NCBI GenBank assembly: GCA_001632435.1
Contig: KV424057.1
Location: forward strand, 1,337-65,336
Length of the DNA stretch: 64,000 nt
Direction of reading: 5' to 3'
Source: Calocera cornea HHB12733
Taxonomy: Eukaryota; Basidiomycota; Dacrymycetes; Dacrymycetales; Dacrymycetaceae
The notes beneath the pieces are model-generated. The model was not told the DNA's origin and ran no database searches. It saw only the letters and a program-made list of their open reading frames with translations. The translations under genes and the position numbers were made by a program. Shown one piece after another: positions 1-11,300 of the stretch. Position 1 is the first letter of the stretch. Each line of letters starts with the position of its first letter.

Positions 1-1305
1 AGAGGGGGGTGATGTCAGGGGACACTCTATTTTCCTTCCTTATTCGGCTCTTACTTGCTTCAGAAGCACTTCCCAACAGGGAATCCGGCCTTCAGGGTCC
101 AGGCCTATGGTCTAGAGTGTGGCCCGGACAACGGCACAGCCATGAGTCTGGCCACTCATCACGACACAGCAGCCACGACTCATACACGCGCAGCCTCGTT
201 CCATGACCTGCTCCATGATGTGCCCCATGATGGGTTCCATGCTCTGACCCATGCAGGTCTGTAGGGTATATATAGGTGGGCTTTAGGCCCCTTAGCTCCC
301 CAGATCTGGTCTCTGAGGAATCCCCCACCATAGGGACTTAGGCACTCGGTCAATCATACACCTATTCCCCTATACTCAAACCCCCTCATACGTCACTACT
401 CCACCTATTCCACTTGACTCTTGTACTTGTCTACCGTCAGGCAGCCTCGTTACTGTGGTGTGCCCTCACAATCTCTGAATGAGGCTTCTTAGCAAAGGCT
501 GGGTCTTAGGCCATGGAATTGATGGCAAAATAGGTTAAATTGAGAGCATAACCACTTGTCATGTGACTGATTGAGTACCTAGTCAATAGTGCCAAACCCC
601 CTGGATGCACTTCATAAAGTGACACTCAGGGCACAGAAGAAAAGACCTGGAACTAGAGACTAGTGGGCTGCCTCTACATGGGCCCAAGTGTGCACACACA
701 TCTCCTGAATGCAAGACTGGGGTCTATTGCCTGGCGGATGCAGTTGTACGCAATCCTAGGGTCCTGCGGGGGCAAATATGAAGCTGTCCATGTAGACCCT
801 CCATCATTGCTAAACTGCCAACCTAGCTATATGTGGCTATGTAGCAGCTATAAGGGTCCTAGCACTCATTGCAACCCCCAATGCTACATAGCGCTATTGA
901 GCATACTGTTCATGACCCCAAAATTATTTTGATTTTGGTGGCATCAAGACATGTAGACTGTATTAACATACAGGCATCCAGAATTTATAGTTTTAGGTAT
1001 TTTATATATGCCTTCTGGGCAGAATTTGCTTGGCCCAAAATGCCCATAGCACCCATAGCAGCTATAGGACCCCTGCTATTAGGGCCTACGGCATTTTTGT
1101 GATGATATGACTGTGGGTCCCTCTGGGTGAAACAAGAGTACCTGGAACAGAACACTGACCTCTCTCAAGGATGACAATGCCAGTGGTCTCACAGAACTTA
1201 ACCATTAGGGCAGTGTAGGGAATACCGAAATGTGGCCCAGAGTATGCATAATTTGGGTGGAAATGAGGGCAAAGGCAAGCACAGGGTAGGGTTGTAATAC
1301 ATGTA
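1..1305. other. non-coding, AT-richer edge region
   Basis: No reading frame here shows a recognisable domain, signal peptide or consistent splice structure. The stretch is richer in A/T and visibly poorer in CpG than the gene-dense parts of the window, as expected for old repeat-derived DNA. Short irregular reiterations of CCATGATG-like words occur near 205-260. I see no gene, RNA or terminal repeat that can be supported. Confidence 0.5.
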
Positions 1306-1795
1306 CAGTCAACTTTGTCTAAGAGAATCACATCCAGAAGGGACTTTGGCTATGCATTTATGAAAATATTCATCAATACATTTCGGACTTAAGGCCATCA
1401 GAGCTCAAAATGAGTCACATGACCTTGGGATAAGCAAAATTAAGTCCCATGATGATGGAGTTAAGGTGCTTAGAGGGAAGATGTACCTCCTTATTGATGT
1501 TTTATTGGGTAAACTGATTTTAAGGATGTTTGGACACCACAGCAAGGGTCTGTGATGAGATATGCAAATCTCTTCCTCTTCTTTGGGAACTTCCAGAAGC
1601 CCACTCTTGGCTCCAAAACTCCCAGAAAACCTCTCCTTTGAGTGAATACCACTAAGGCGAGGCCGGGAGCCAGGTATTCATTATGCAAATATGCAGCAGA
1701 TCCAACTTCCCCCTTTCCCACATTGGGAGGGGCCAAATGGTATCCGCTTATAGAGAATGTTCACTTAGAGAGTATCCACTTAAACAGAGTTACTG
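1306..1795 (-). mobile_element. pogo/Tigger-like MITE, copy A
   Basis: A 490-bp element bounded by terminal inverted repeats starting CAGTCAACTTTGTCTAAGAG on the left and ending in the complement of CAGTAACTCTGTTTAAGTGG on the right. It sits between TA dinucleotides (1304-1305 and 1796-1797), the target duplication expected of Tc1/mariner/pogo elements. It has no transposase frame, so it would be a non-autonomous MITE. Its left end matches the right end of the element at 3522-3992, so the two copies lie in opposite orientation. Superfamily is inferred from the TA duplication and the CAGT termini only. Confidence 0.7.
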
Positions 1796-1952
1796 TAGCT
1801 TGACAAATCAAGTTCTAGTCTAATACCATCACATGCAGAGCCGTGCACAAGAAAATACTAAGGAGGGTACATGTGTATTGACTACCTGTTTAGATATGCA
1901 GAATTTGTGTTACAACCAGTGGTATGCTGAGGATTACCTACAATGCATTTCA

Positions 1953-2582
1953 CCTAATGCTGTCATATGAGCACCTTCACCATGTTCTGGGCACTTTGTG
2001 CCTTGACATATGCTACTTTCCTCTCCTTTCTGGGCACCAGGTGGGGTTTGCCATACTTTGCCTGTGCCTTTTTTTTACACCTTGTGAAGTCAGCTCACTT
2101 GTAGAACTTGATAAGGAAACCGGAGCAGAGGAATGTCAACGCAGGGGCGTGTTTGGCTGTTGATGGGGCGCTGTTGTTTGCAAACATGTAAGGCAGGAGT
2201 AGTACAGGCAGGTCTAGCTATATAAGCACAGATAGGGTGAAAGACCGTCCCCTACACTTAGGGCAGGTCTCTCATCAGAACTGTCCATTGTAGACCTTAC
2301 TAGGGATTTTCAAATCTTAGTGGGTAAAGCTATGATCATTAAATATTTGACAAAGGCAAATTAACACCTATACTAGTGTTGACACACTGGGAAGGAAAAG
2401 AGAAGGACCCTATGAAGTCTTAGATGGGCTTTGCGCCAGATGCAAGGACCCTGGCGGGCATTCTGGATTATCTTGACTCGGAAGGGCATTCTGGATTTTA
2501 GGGCTAAAACCAAGGGCATTCTGGATGATAACTCCATGGCAGACACAATGAGGATGAGTGTGAGCTGTGTCGTGGAAGGCAT
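1953..2582 (-). pseudogene. decayed small secreted protein gene (MPSTTQL family)
   Basis: The start codon at 2582 opens a frame beginning MPSTTQLTLILIVSAM, matching the signal peptide of the family members at 22153, 23023 and 24927. The family C-terminus is still legible on the same strand near 1965-2070 (KERKVAYVKAQSAQNMVKVL, cf. KERKAAYVKAASAQNMVKAL in the intact copy). Between them roughly 290 extra bases interrupt the gene after codon 15, including three GGGCATTCTGGAT words. The frame is broken, so no functional protein is expected. The ancestral TAG (1953-1955) is preserved just after a new in-frame TGA. Confidence 0.85.
2456..2526. repeat. three direct copies of GGGCATTCTGGAT
   Basis: The 13-mer GGGCATTCTGGAT starts at 2456, 2484 and 2514 (spacings 28 and 30 bp). 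It lies in the segment that interrupts the minus-strand secreted-protein pseudogene and is absent from the intact family members, so it belongs to the insertion. Confidence 0.8.
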
Positions 2583-2868
2583 TGTGGGTCAGCCGGATGG
2601 GTTGAGGTTGGTATATCAATGAAAGCTGTGAAGATATGCAAAGGCTGCAGCAGCAACATCAGCAGTGCACCTTTGGAAGACCAAACAGACATACTGTCTG
2701 GCACCAGTATATGTGTAGAGGAATATAGGGTGAAAGGATGGGGGCTATTGAAGGTGTGAGCTCCAGCTGTCAGAATGCACAGGGTGCCTCACTACTCACT
2801 GTCCAGCACTGCTCGGAGCAATTGTGAAAAAGTTAGGTGGAATGAGCATGAGAAGCCTATTTACGTCA

Positions 2869-2875
2869 TTTTATA
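2869..2875 (-). promoter_or_regulatory. TATA box of the decayed secreted-protein gene
   Basis: TATAAAA read on the minus strand, 293 bp upstream of the pseudogene start at 2582. The same box sits at 292 and 298 bp from the starts at 22153 and 24927. Confidence 0.7.
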
Positions 2876-3521
2876 CTTGCCATAGGCAATGCCTTCAGTC
2901 GTACCAAGCCTTTTCCCATCATGCACTATTGCCGTCTTCTGTTGTGCCAAGCCTGTGAGGAGGCGTTGAAGGTTACAGGGAAAGGTGCCATGATGATGGA
3001 AACGCTCATCGCAGCTCATCAAGAGACAGCCGTTCAGTTGTCTTGGAGCAAGCGATGCTCTAAGGTTGTCTGAAGCAGAGCTCAGCATGAGGGCCAATTG
3101 CAAAGAGCCTCCATAATACAGAGGCTCTGAAGGCAGTGTTCTACCCCCTGATCCAGCTGCTCTAGTCTGATTTGTGGAAGATGGAGTCGACCGTTAGTTG
3201 CATGGGCACTTGTAGATGTGGTTTGAGTGAGAGTCACACTTGCGACTGGCAGAACCTGTTTAGAGTTTCATGACCATCAACATGGATCTGCTGCTTGACT
3301 CATGCCAGCATGCACCTTTGCACAGCCATCAGAGCTGTTTGCTCCGCTTATGTTTGATGGAAGAATGCAATATAGATACATTGGTAGGAGGGCAGTAGGA
3401 TTACGCTTGGCAGAAAGGGGTAAAATGGTGTTCACTACCGCCGGTCGTTGCACACAGTAGCTCTTGCCAGACCAACCCTAAGCTCATACCATATAACCAA
3501 TTAGTACCGTTTGCAGTGTTA

Positions 3522-3992
3522 CAGTCAACTCTGCCTAAGCGAATTTTGTCTAAGAGAAAATCCTCTCTAAGCGGATACAAAATGTCTTTCTTGACTCGAG
3601 ATTGGTGGGAAATTTGGGCTCGCTGCATAATGTGCATATGCATACAGTTGGCGGACACATTGCTTAGTGATATGCTTTTACAAAGAGATATTCCGACAGT
3701 CTCGGAGCCGAAAATGGCAGCTTCAGAGGCTGATTCAGCTCTTTTTGGAAGTTTCTTGTCACATCTGCAGCTGCATTCAGGTTTAAGAGCACAACCGAGG
3801 CAAATTTGGCTTGTTGTGGGTCAAATTCAGATATATAAGTGGCTTAAAAGAAATTGCTACCATAGTCACATGCCTTGTGCCTCCTTAATTCCAACTCCAA
3901 CTGTGTAAGTCCGCCCTGCCTTAGGGAATAATCTCTCTAAGTGCATACCAAAGACCCTATCTGGACACGATTCTCTTAGACAGAGTTGACTG
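3522..3992 (+). mobile_element. pogo/Tigger-like MITE, copy B
   Basis: A 471-bp element with inverted ends: CAGTCAACTCTGCCTAAGCG on the left and the complement of CAGTCAACTCTGTCTAAGAG on the right. It is flanked by TA at 3520-3521 and 3993-3994. CTCTCTAAG words recur inside both ends (sub-terminal repeats). There is no transposase frame. Its right end matches the left end of the copy at 1306, so this copy is inverted relative to it and the two bracket the secreted-protein pseudogene unit. Confidence 0.75.
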
Positions 3993-3994
3993 TA

Positions 3995-5730
3995 ATAGTA
4001 GGTCCTTAAATGCTGACTGGAAGTGCTACATCCAATCCAGAATATGCAAGCACCATCTGTCACTTCCTCATGCGTACAATTTGCGCCATGCAATTCTTGC
4101 CTGTGTTTCTCAAATGATTGACTACTAGTTTACTTTCAAATTGTGCATCAGGTCTGGATCCTGCTGGTACGGACCATGCACAGAAATAGACCGATCGACG
4201 ATGTTGGAGGGAACATCAACCCCAATTCCCTCCCAATATGGAGTACGGGGACCACTGTGGAACGAGACCGTGCCTCAGTGACGGGAACACTGCTTGATTA
4301 TTACCTAGACAGTCGTTGACTGCATTCAATCTTGAGTAGCCTATGGCACAAGTCACGGTCATATGCCGTTTACTTGTTTTTTGCAAACGCTGAAGTAGTA
4401 GGCGGAAGACGCAGCAGAGAGCTCTGACAACATGTTGCCAAGCTATTAGTAATGCCTAATGACAAATATACAGGCAGTAAGTTACCTTGTGGCTCTCCAA
4501 TTTGCTCCGCGGAGAGCCTTACTCAGCTCGGAAGCACTGAATGGAAGAGCGAAGTCATGGCTGGTCCGCCGCATGGAGCACATCGCCGAGTCGGCCAGAA
4601 GCGCCGCAACTTCATCCGTGATGCTCGGTTCCTGTTTCATCTTCTCCCCGCGATACGCCCCTCTACTGCTTCAGTAACTGAGAACCCAATATCACGAATA
4701 ACCACAAGGGCATAGAGCGGAATGACTGATACCAAAACTTGCTGCGATGACGGGCTATCTCGCAACGACCTCGAAACACACGTAACTCGAGGCCATCTGG
4801 GCTAACCTTCCCTCCGACGTGACCTATGGCAGTGATCATTGAAGCAACCATCGCACAAGATACGGAAGGGGCCGATTTACCCAGGTTCTTGAAAAATATT
4901 TGCCTCTGAGGCATGGACTTACCAAAGAATGAATGCTTTCATGACCGGCCAGTGTACGAAATTAAGGCCACGCCGGAGGGCCGAGGCTTCCTGGGACCAG
5001 ATTCTGATCAATTCCCGCGGTTAGTAGCGCTCTTTGCTGACTGGCGTCTAAATGCCTCATGTTGCAGGGAAGAGACACAAACATTCCCCTAGACGTAGGT
5101 TACGATTGCTTGCTACATGGAGCACGTTTGTCATACGCGCAAGCCCATGGAATGAGGGCACTCCTCACGACTTTCGGCAAGCAGTCTGAAGACGGTTCGT
5201 TATGATAGAGACACATCCAACGTCCACCTCACGTTTCTTCGAAACACTCGACGATCGGCCACTCATTTGCTGATTCCGGTAGACTGCGGTTTCGCTCGCA
5301 GCACTTTACCTTTCATGCCTTTTTGTGATCTCGGCTTGGCATCTCAAGGAGTCGATCGGTGTCATTTGAATGGCCACGATGCCTCGTCGGCTCAGTCGCG
5401 CATGACTGCATTGTGCCGAAACGTCCGGAGTGGTTTTCCGCGGTTGACCTCGAGGCAGGCGATGCGACACTACTGCTCACCGACTCGTTAGACGGAATAT
5501 GAGAAGGCGGTCTCTCGGCCTGCACCCATGAACTGTACATCATGTTCTGAGGTCGGTGAGGTGAACGCTGTACAACTGTACCGTATTGGCGCAGCATTTC
5601 CAACTTGATGTGACCGAGGTATATTCAGTCGGATGCGCCGATGCTGACCGATCGTATCTGTCGAGCTATCCGCCCTTTGAGCGTCCTATTCAGAGTGTCT
5701 GGACAGAGAAAGACTGACATATACAGGCGT
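3995..5730. other. intergenic, no supported gene
   Basis: Short frames near 4450-4915 and 5270-5600 were inspected. None has a domain, signal peptide or splice pattern. The distal part is presumably the upstream regulatory region of the secreted-protein gene starting at 5834. Confidence 0.45.
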
Positions 5731-5736
5731 ACATGG

Positions 5737-5743
5737 TATAAAA
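5737..5743 (+). promoter_or_regulatory. TATA box
   Basis: TATAAAA 97 bp upstream of the ATG at 5834, in a C/A-rich leader; a normal distance for a highly expressed fungal secreted-protein gene. Confidence 0.7.
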
Positions 5744-5833
5744 GCAGCACTCAACGGTCCATTCGTCGTCAGCAAGCTCGTTCACTCCCGGACCGACAAG
5801 CAAACACCGACTTAAACTCTCACTATCGCAAAG

Positions 5834-6392
5834 ATGCAGTTCTTCGTCGTCGCTTCTATTATCGCCTCTATGCCTTTCATGGCGCAGGCCGCTGCCGTGG
5901 AAAAGCGTTCTATTCTCGGCATCGATACCTTTAGTGGTACCAGTGCGTGAAAACGCCCTGGCTCATGCCGTATAACCAATATTTGATCATAGGTTGCCAG
6001 GGCTTCCAGGAGTTTATCCATATCACCCAGCAAGGCGCCAACTCCAACACGTTCCCCGGACCCAGGTTCGTGACCTTTGTGCATTGGTGTTGCGGGATGG
6101 CTTACATCGACAACAGGAAGTCGTTCCTAGTCACTGAGAGCGATGGCGATTGTAAGCTTTCGTCGCCGGCGCGGTGTATATACAACGACTGACCGATTGG
6201 TAGGTGAAGCTATCTTGTGGACTGGCGACTTCAATGGAGGGAAGGTGGTGTTATCCAAGGGGAGCTTGACTGTGGGCACTTGCTTCGGCGCTTCCAATGG
6301 CGAGGCCTTCGAATCCTTCGACTTCCGTAAGTTCCTCCGCTTCCCCGGCTTGACGCGTAGCTGATGCTTCGCTCTCAATAGACTGCTTCTAG
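5834..6392 (+). CDS. small cysteine-rich secreted protein
   Basis: Four exons joined by three short introns (the first after GGTACCA, acceptor ATCATAG; the second GTAAGC..GGTAG; the third GTAAGT..CAATAG) give about 130 residues ending HCF and a TAG. The protein starts MQFFVVASIIASMPFMAQA, a clear signal peptide. AAVEKR follows, a likely Kex2-type propeptide site. The mature part has six cysteines (SCQG, HWCCG, GDC, GTCFG, HCF), which could pair into three disulfides, and the TFVHWCCGMAYID stretch is the most distinctive. I do not recognise the family. Secretion and disulfides are inferred from composition. A TATA box lies 97 bp upstream. The upstream neighbour region is repeat-rich; downstream is the hydrolase gene at 7047. 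Confidence 0.75.
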
Positions 6393-7046
6393 TGCGTTGA
6401 AACCAGGACGTGCAACGTGACCGCGATGGCTGACATTGTCCCAGAGCGATCGCTGTAAAGAGCGTCGAGCTGCGTAACGACAATATGAGGCAGCTCGTTC
6501 TGGTGACAATAGTCTGTAGTCTGGCAAACTTGTAGATTGCATATGTTGTTGTGAAATAAGCGATGCGCACCTTTTGGTATCGCCAGCGCAGCTGTGGGCC
6601 AGATCTACAGTTTGATGACGCCCTGAGTTGCACGACGAAGCACGGACATCACTCAATTCGCGAGCATCATTGACAAATATTTGGGGACAAGGTTCGAGTC
6701 ATTGTGGTGCCGAGAATGATTATAGAGCAGGCTCGATTAAATCAGTTACGTGATGCTTCATCTATAAGCACGTTGGTATTCATAGACAACCGGGAGCTAT
6801 GCCAAGGGCCGGAAGGATTTGGACCGGAAAGAGCGCCGGTCCCTATCATCCGGCCCAGGTTCTGTCCAATTCATTATCGCGTGCCGCGCCGCAAGACAAC
6901 ATCGGACGTCGACGGCACGCGCCTCTCTGCGCCCATTGACCGGCTTATCGTGTTCCGCAACCTCACTATGTATCCAAACAGCCGCCAGCCAGGCAGCACG
7001 CGCTGTCGGCTCTTCCTGCTCTGAACCGCTCTGCTGCACCTGTACG
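6393..7046. other. intergenic, no supported gene
   Basis: The 3' flank of the secreted-protein gene and the 5' flank of the isochorismatase-fold gene. Several overlapping frames on both strands lack motifs. An isolated GGTTCGAGTC word near 6690 is discussed among the rejected items. Confidence 0.5.
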
Positions 7047-8140
7047 ATGACGACAACACAGCGAGGAACCCCTCTGTCGGTCGTCAACAAGCCAACGACC
7101 TTCGGCCCTCCCGATCTCGAGGCGCAATGGCACGAATACCCAAACGGCCTGGTGGACTTGTCGCGCCCGGCGAAGGGCTTGGCGGAGTCGAGCGATGGAC
7201 CTGCATTGGAACCAGGGACGTTTGAGATCGAGTGCGAGGGCGGCAGGAAGATCAGGATCGCAGGGAAGAAGGCTGCACTCGTTGTGATCGATATGCAGAA
7301 GTGAGACCGTTTACCTACTATTGTTGTGTGGAAGGGCTGACAGGATCATTGCAGCTTCTTCCTCTCTCCCAAAATTCGAGACCACCCGCTTGGGCTCAAG
7401 GCTGTTGACCCTTTGCTCGCCATCTTGCCTAAGCTCCGCCAGCTTGGCGTGACCATTCTCTGGGTGTGCGTATTGTGATGTCTGATTCGTGCTCCTTCTC
7501 TGATACCCTCGGCAGCAATTGGGGATTGACCACCGAGACCGTCCCATCGCTACCGGCAGCCGTCCAACGCACGTTCCAGCGTTCCTTGGCCGTACCGGGT
7601 AGTGATGGACCAGAGGCTGGGTTTGGTGCTTATCTTGGGCCGGAGCACGGCAAGCTGCTCTTTCGCGGCGAGCCAAATTCGGATCTGTACGAACCGCTGC
7701 AGAAGGAGTATGAGAAGGGCAAGGCGGCTGGGACGGATGTGTGGATCCATAAGGACCGGTACGCCGAGTGTACAAACGCCATGTGGTCAGATCAACTTAC
7801 TCTTTGACAGCATGAGCGGTATCTGGGGCCGTGGCACTCCCTTGGAGGAATATCTCACCAAGCACGACATCAGGACACTCTTCTGGAGTGGTGTGAACGC
7901 GGATCAGTGCGTTCTGGGAAGTGTGGTCGATGCGTATTCGCTCGGATATGATATCGTCGCAGTCGAGGATACGATTGCTACCAACTCTCCTGAGGGTGCG
8001 AAGGAAAACCTCATCTACAACAGCATAAGGGTGAGTCGACCTACGTAGATCTGATTGATGATGGCTAACAGGTTACATCGCTGCAGAGCTATGGGTTTGT
8101 CACGGACGCGGAGAGGATTCTGAAGGCGGTCTCTGCCTGA
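7047..8140 (+). CDS. isochorismatase-fold cysteine hydrolase
   Basis: Exons joined at MQ|NFFLSP, at the intron beginning after LWV, at HKDR|MSGIW and at NSIR|VTSLQS give a protein of about 300 residues. The three catalytic positions of the family are visible: Asp in ALVVIDMQN, Lys in WIHKDRMSG, and Cys in GVNADQCVLGSV. GRGTPLEEYL and AVEDTIATNSP are further family landmarks. Members hydrolyse amide or vinyl-ether bonds (isochorismatase, nicotinamidase, ureidoacrylate or biuret amidohydrolases). The substrate cannot be told from sequence alone. The 80-residue N-terminal extension before the first strand is long for the family. No signal peptide, so probably cytosolic. It is followed 256 bp later by HFM1 on the same strand. 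Confidence 0.85.
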
Positions 8141-8396
8141 GCGAATCGGCTATCTCCATATGTTTCGATCTATTTGCACATATTGGTACGAATGGAGTAA
8201 TGGAATTACATGCACAGTTCGATACTCTATGGTGCTTGAAAGTCGGACGCGATGTAACCTGACCTAGGATATCAGGCACGTGACTCAGCCCTTGACGCGT
8301 CACATTCCAGTCGCCATGTCGCGAGATGTGTCTTCCTCCTGTCCCTCCACGTTAAGTTTGCGACAGGAATCGCAACTTACTGAAGCCCTTCCAAAA

Positions 8397-11300
8397 ATGT
8401 CCTACAATTACGCGAATCAACATGCTTACTACCCTCAAAACGGCGAGCACGGTAACTACGCTCAATCCGAAGATCCCTTAAGCAATTTCGACTCGACTGA
8501 TAGCCCTGGAGGTACGTATATGCGCCTGGATTTGATCGAATACACATCTGAATTATCTCAGCTCCTCCTTCTCCGACGCCGATATACTCTGCCGCTCCTC
8601 ATGGCTATGCTCCGGCTCCTGGCTATCCGTTCTATGATCCTTACCAACAACAATATTATCAACAGCCATACGGAACGGGACCTGGCGATGACCCGTACTT
8701 CGCGCCTCAAACGAGCTCATCCTCCGAAGGCTACTACGACCAAGGTCCTCCCGCATCTATTCCTCGGCGTGCCCCGGCCGTGTATCCCCAGCAGAGAGCA
8801 CCTCCGCAAGGTGCATATATGCAGGCAAGACCGCAGCAGCCGGCAGCCGCGCCTCCGCCTGTAGCTGCTCCACCTCGTAACAAGCATGGAATCACCCTCC
8901 GCCCTGTTTCCGAACTTCGTATGCTCCCTATTCTCCCCGTCTACAAGTACTGACGACTTGAAGCGGATATCTATCGCGGTCTCTTCAAATTCGGCGTCTT
9001 CAACGCGATGCAGTCCAAGTCTTACGATACGGTGTGTACAACCTATGCCCATAATAAGCTGCTGACTCATATTATCACAGGCGCTGCACACTGATGAGAA
9101 CATGGTGTGTAACATTCAATCACGTACTGATACGCGATGAGACTGATTATCGTCCTGTGTAGGTGATCGCAGGTGAATTCGTGAACTCTTGTGGGTCGAG
9201 AGAAAGTCTCATCCTACGTTGCACATAGCTCCAACGGGCAGCGGCAAAACTGTGTTGTTTGAGCTCGCAATCGTGCGATTACTCATGGAGGGGAATTCAG
9301 ACGCAAAATGCGTCTACATGGCGCCGACCAAGGTGAGAATTTGCCCCATACCGGCCCTCGTGAGGACTGAGTCGGTAGTAGGCTCTATGCTCCGAGCGCT
9401 TCAACGATTGGACTGCCAAGTTCCAAGGTCTCGGAATCAGCTGTGAGGTCTGCCAGGCTAATATGCATATTTGATGTTAACCGCTCGTAAGGTTGTGAAC
9501 TCACTGGTGATACGCACGACACAAGCAAAAAAGCTTGGGCGCAAGCCAAGAAAAGCAGTGTCATGTAAGATGAGCTAGTCTCGACCGCATAACTTCCCCT
9601 GACCATTTCCAGCATCACAACTCCAGAAAAGTGGGACTCGCTCACGAGGAATTGGTGTGTATTGCTCTGAAGATGATCCCGCCTGTCACTGATCTTTTCT
9701 AGGAGCGACAACAGCGTAATTCTGGCCCAGATGAAGCTATTTCTAGTGGATGAGGCAAGCTCAGTAATTCCCGCTAGATCTTCGCTTACCTTCGCTGGAG
9801 GTACACATTCTTAACGAAAATCGTGGAGCTACTCTGGAAGTCTGTCTGGCGCGTATGCGGCATAGAGGATCCAACGTGCGCTTTGTGCTGGTTTCTGCGA
9901 CAGTGCCAAATATCGAGGATGTTGCGAACTGGATCGGTGATGCCAGCTTTGGAGATGATGGCGGTTCGGCAACCGTGTTAAAGGCAAGCATTATTGCCGT
10001 GTGTACAGATCCGCTAGCTGAGTTGCCTAGTTTGGAGAAGAATTCCGCCCATGCCCTATCAAACGGCTTGTCTATGGATTCCCTCGCAAATCAGGCGCGA
10101 ACGACTTTCAGTTTAACACGACTTTGGACTTCAAGGTGTTTGGCATTTTGCGAGATAACGTACAGCAAAAGCCAGCACTGGTCTTCTGTGCGACCAGGAA
10201 AGGTACCGCGCGCCGAACGCTTTTGAAGGTGGCGCTGACCTGGTCCCAGGTGTGCTCACAACGGCAGAGCAAATCGCGAAAGAATACAAGGCGCTTTTGC
10301 AAACTAAGGAGCAACCTCCGTGGCCCGCTCCCAAAAAGTGAGCTCATAATTAAGATTCCCTGATTGTGCTCACGAGGACATAGTATCGACGTTAGTTTTC
10401 ATGATAAGACGCTACAAGGTAATGCATCATATGAACCCCTTCGACATGATCTGAACAATGTACAGATCTCGCCCGCTGTGGGGTAGGAGTCCATCATGCC
10501 GGCATTCACGTAGCAGATCGGAGACATGTAGAGCACCTGTTCACGCAGAAGCAGTTGAGAGTTGTTGTTGCAACTTCTGTAAGTTTATACCCTCCTGCAT
10601 CTTCAAGTTCTGAACGACTATCATCAGACTCTGGCCGTGGGAGTGAATTTTCGTAAGCAGCTGGACTTGGGCCATTGAGCACATAACTTATGCTGGCTCC
10701 AGCGGCTCACACCGTCGTGATCAAAGGCACTAGGCAGTGGTCTGACAAAGGCTGGGCCGAGTACTCTGATTTGGATATTATGCAGATGATTGGGAGAGCT
10801 GTTCGTTCACCATCCACATACACTATCGAATATCCAGATAACGCGATTTAGGGTCGGCCACAATTTGACAAGGAAGGTCTGGCGATCATCATGACGGAAA
10901 CATCCCAAGAAGCTCGATACAACGCACTCATTTCCGGCCGCACGCTTCTTGAGAGCTCACTGCACTTGAACCTTACAGAACACATTAATTCTGAAATCAA
11001 GCTTGGCACTATTTCGAATGTCGAAAGCGCTAAACAATGGCTCAAGAGATCTTTCCTCTTTCAGAGGATACAGAAGAATCCACGGCACTATAGCATGGGG
11101 AAAGACGAGAAGCAGACTTGGGAAGCGCGTCTGGACGAACTAGTGGACGAGTCCGTGAAGAAGCTTGAAACTGCAGAGCTGATCACTGTCGAGGACGGTG
11201 ATCGTCGCATGACCTCCACCGAGTACGGAGAGGTCATGAGTCGATACTACATCCGCTTCAATACGGTGAGCCCTCGATGGACGGCCATGCTTCGCTTGAT

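Larger units (their letters stand above)
1935..3365 (-). repeat. inverted copy of the secreted-protein promoter-plus-gene unit
   Basis: The reverse complement of this stretch aligns by eye almost continuously with 21312-22490. Matching landmarks, in order: a CATAA.GGAGCAAACAGCTC block; GGCATGAGTCAAGCAGCAG; a TATAAAA box; a GGACAGTGAGTAG 5'UTR donor; the CTGCAGCCT acceptor block; and the MPSTTQL start. TATA-to-ATG spacing is 293 bp here and 292 bp in the copy at 22153. The unit therefore moved with its full promoter. Many differences from the intact copy are C-to-T or G-to-A changes. Confidence 0.85.

Noticed and set aside
4452..4914. Overlapping plus and minus frames near 4.5-4.9 kb
   Set aside because: No signal peptide, domain, splice sites or promoter; lengths are within chance.
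6690..6700. GGTTCGAGTC word resembling a tRNA B box
   Set aside because: No A box at a suitable distance and no cloverleaf can be folded around it.
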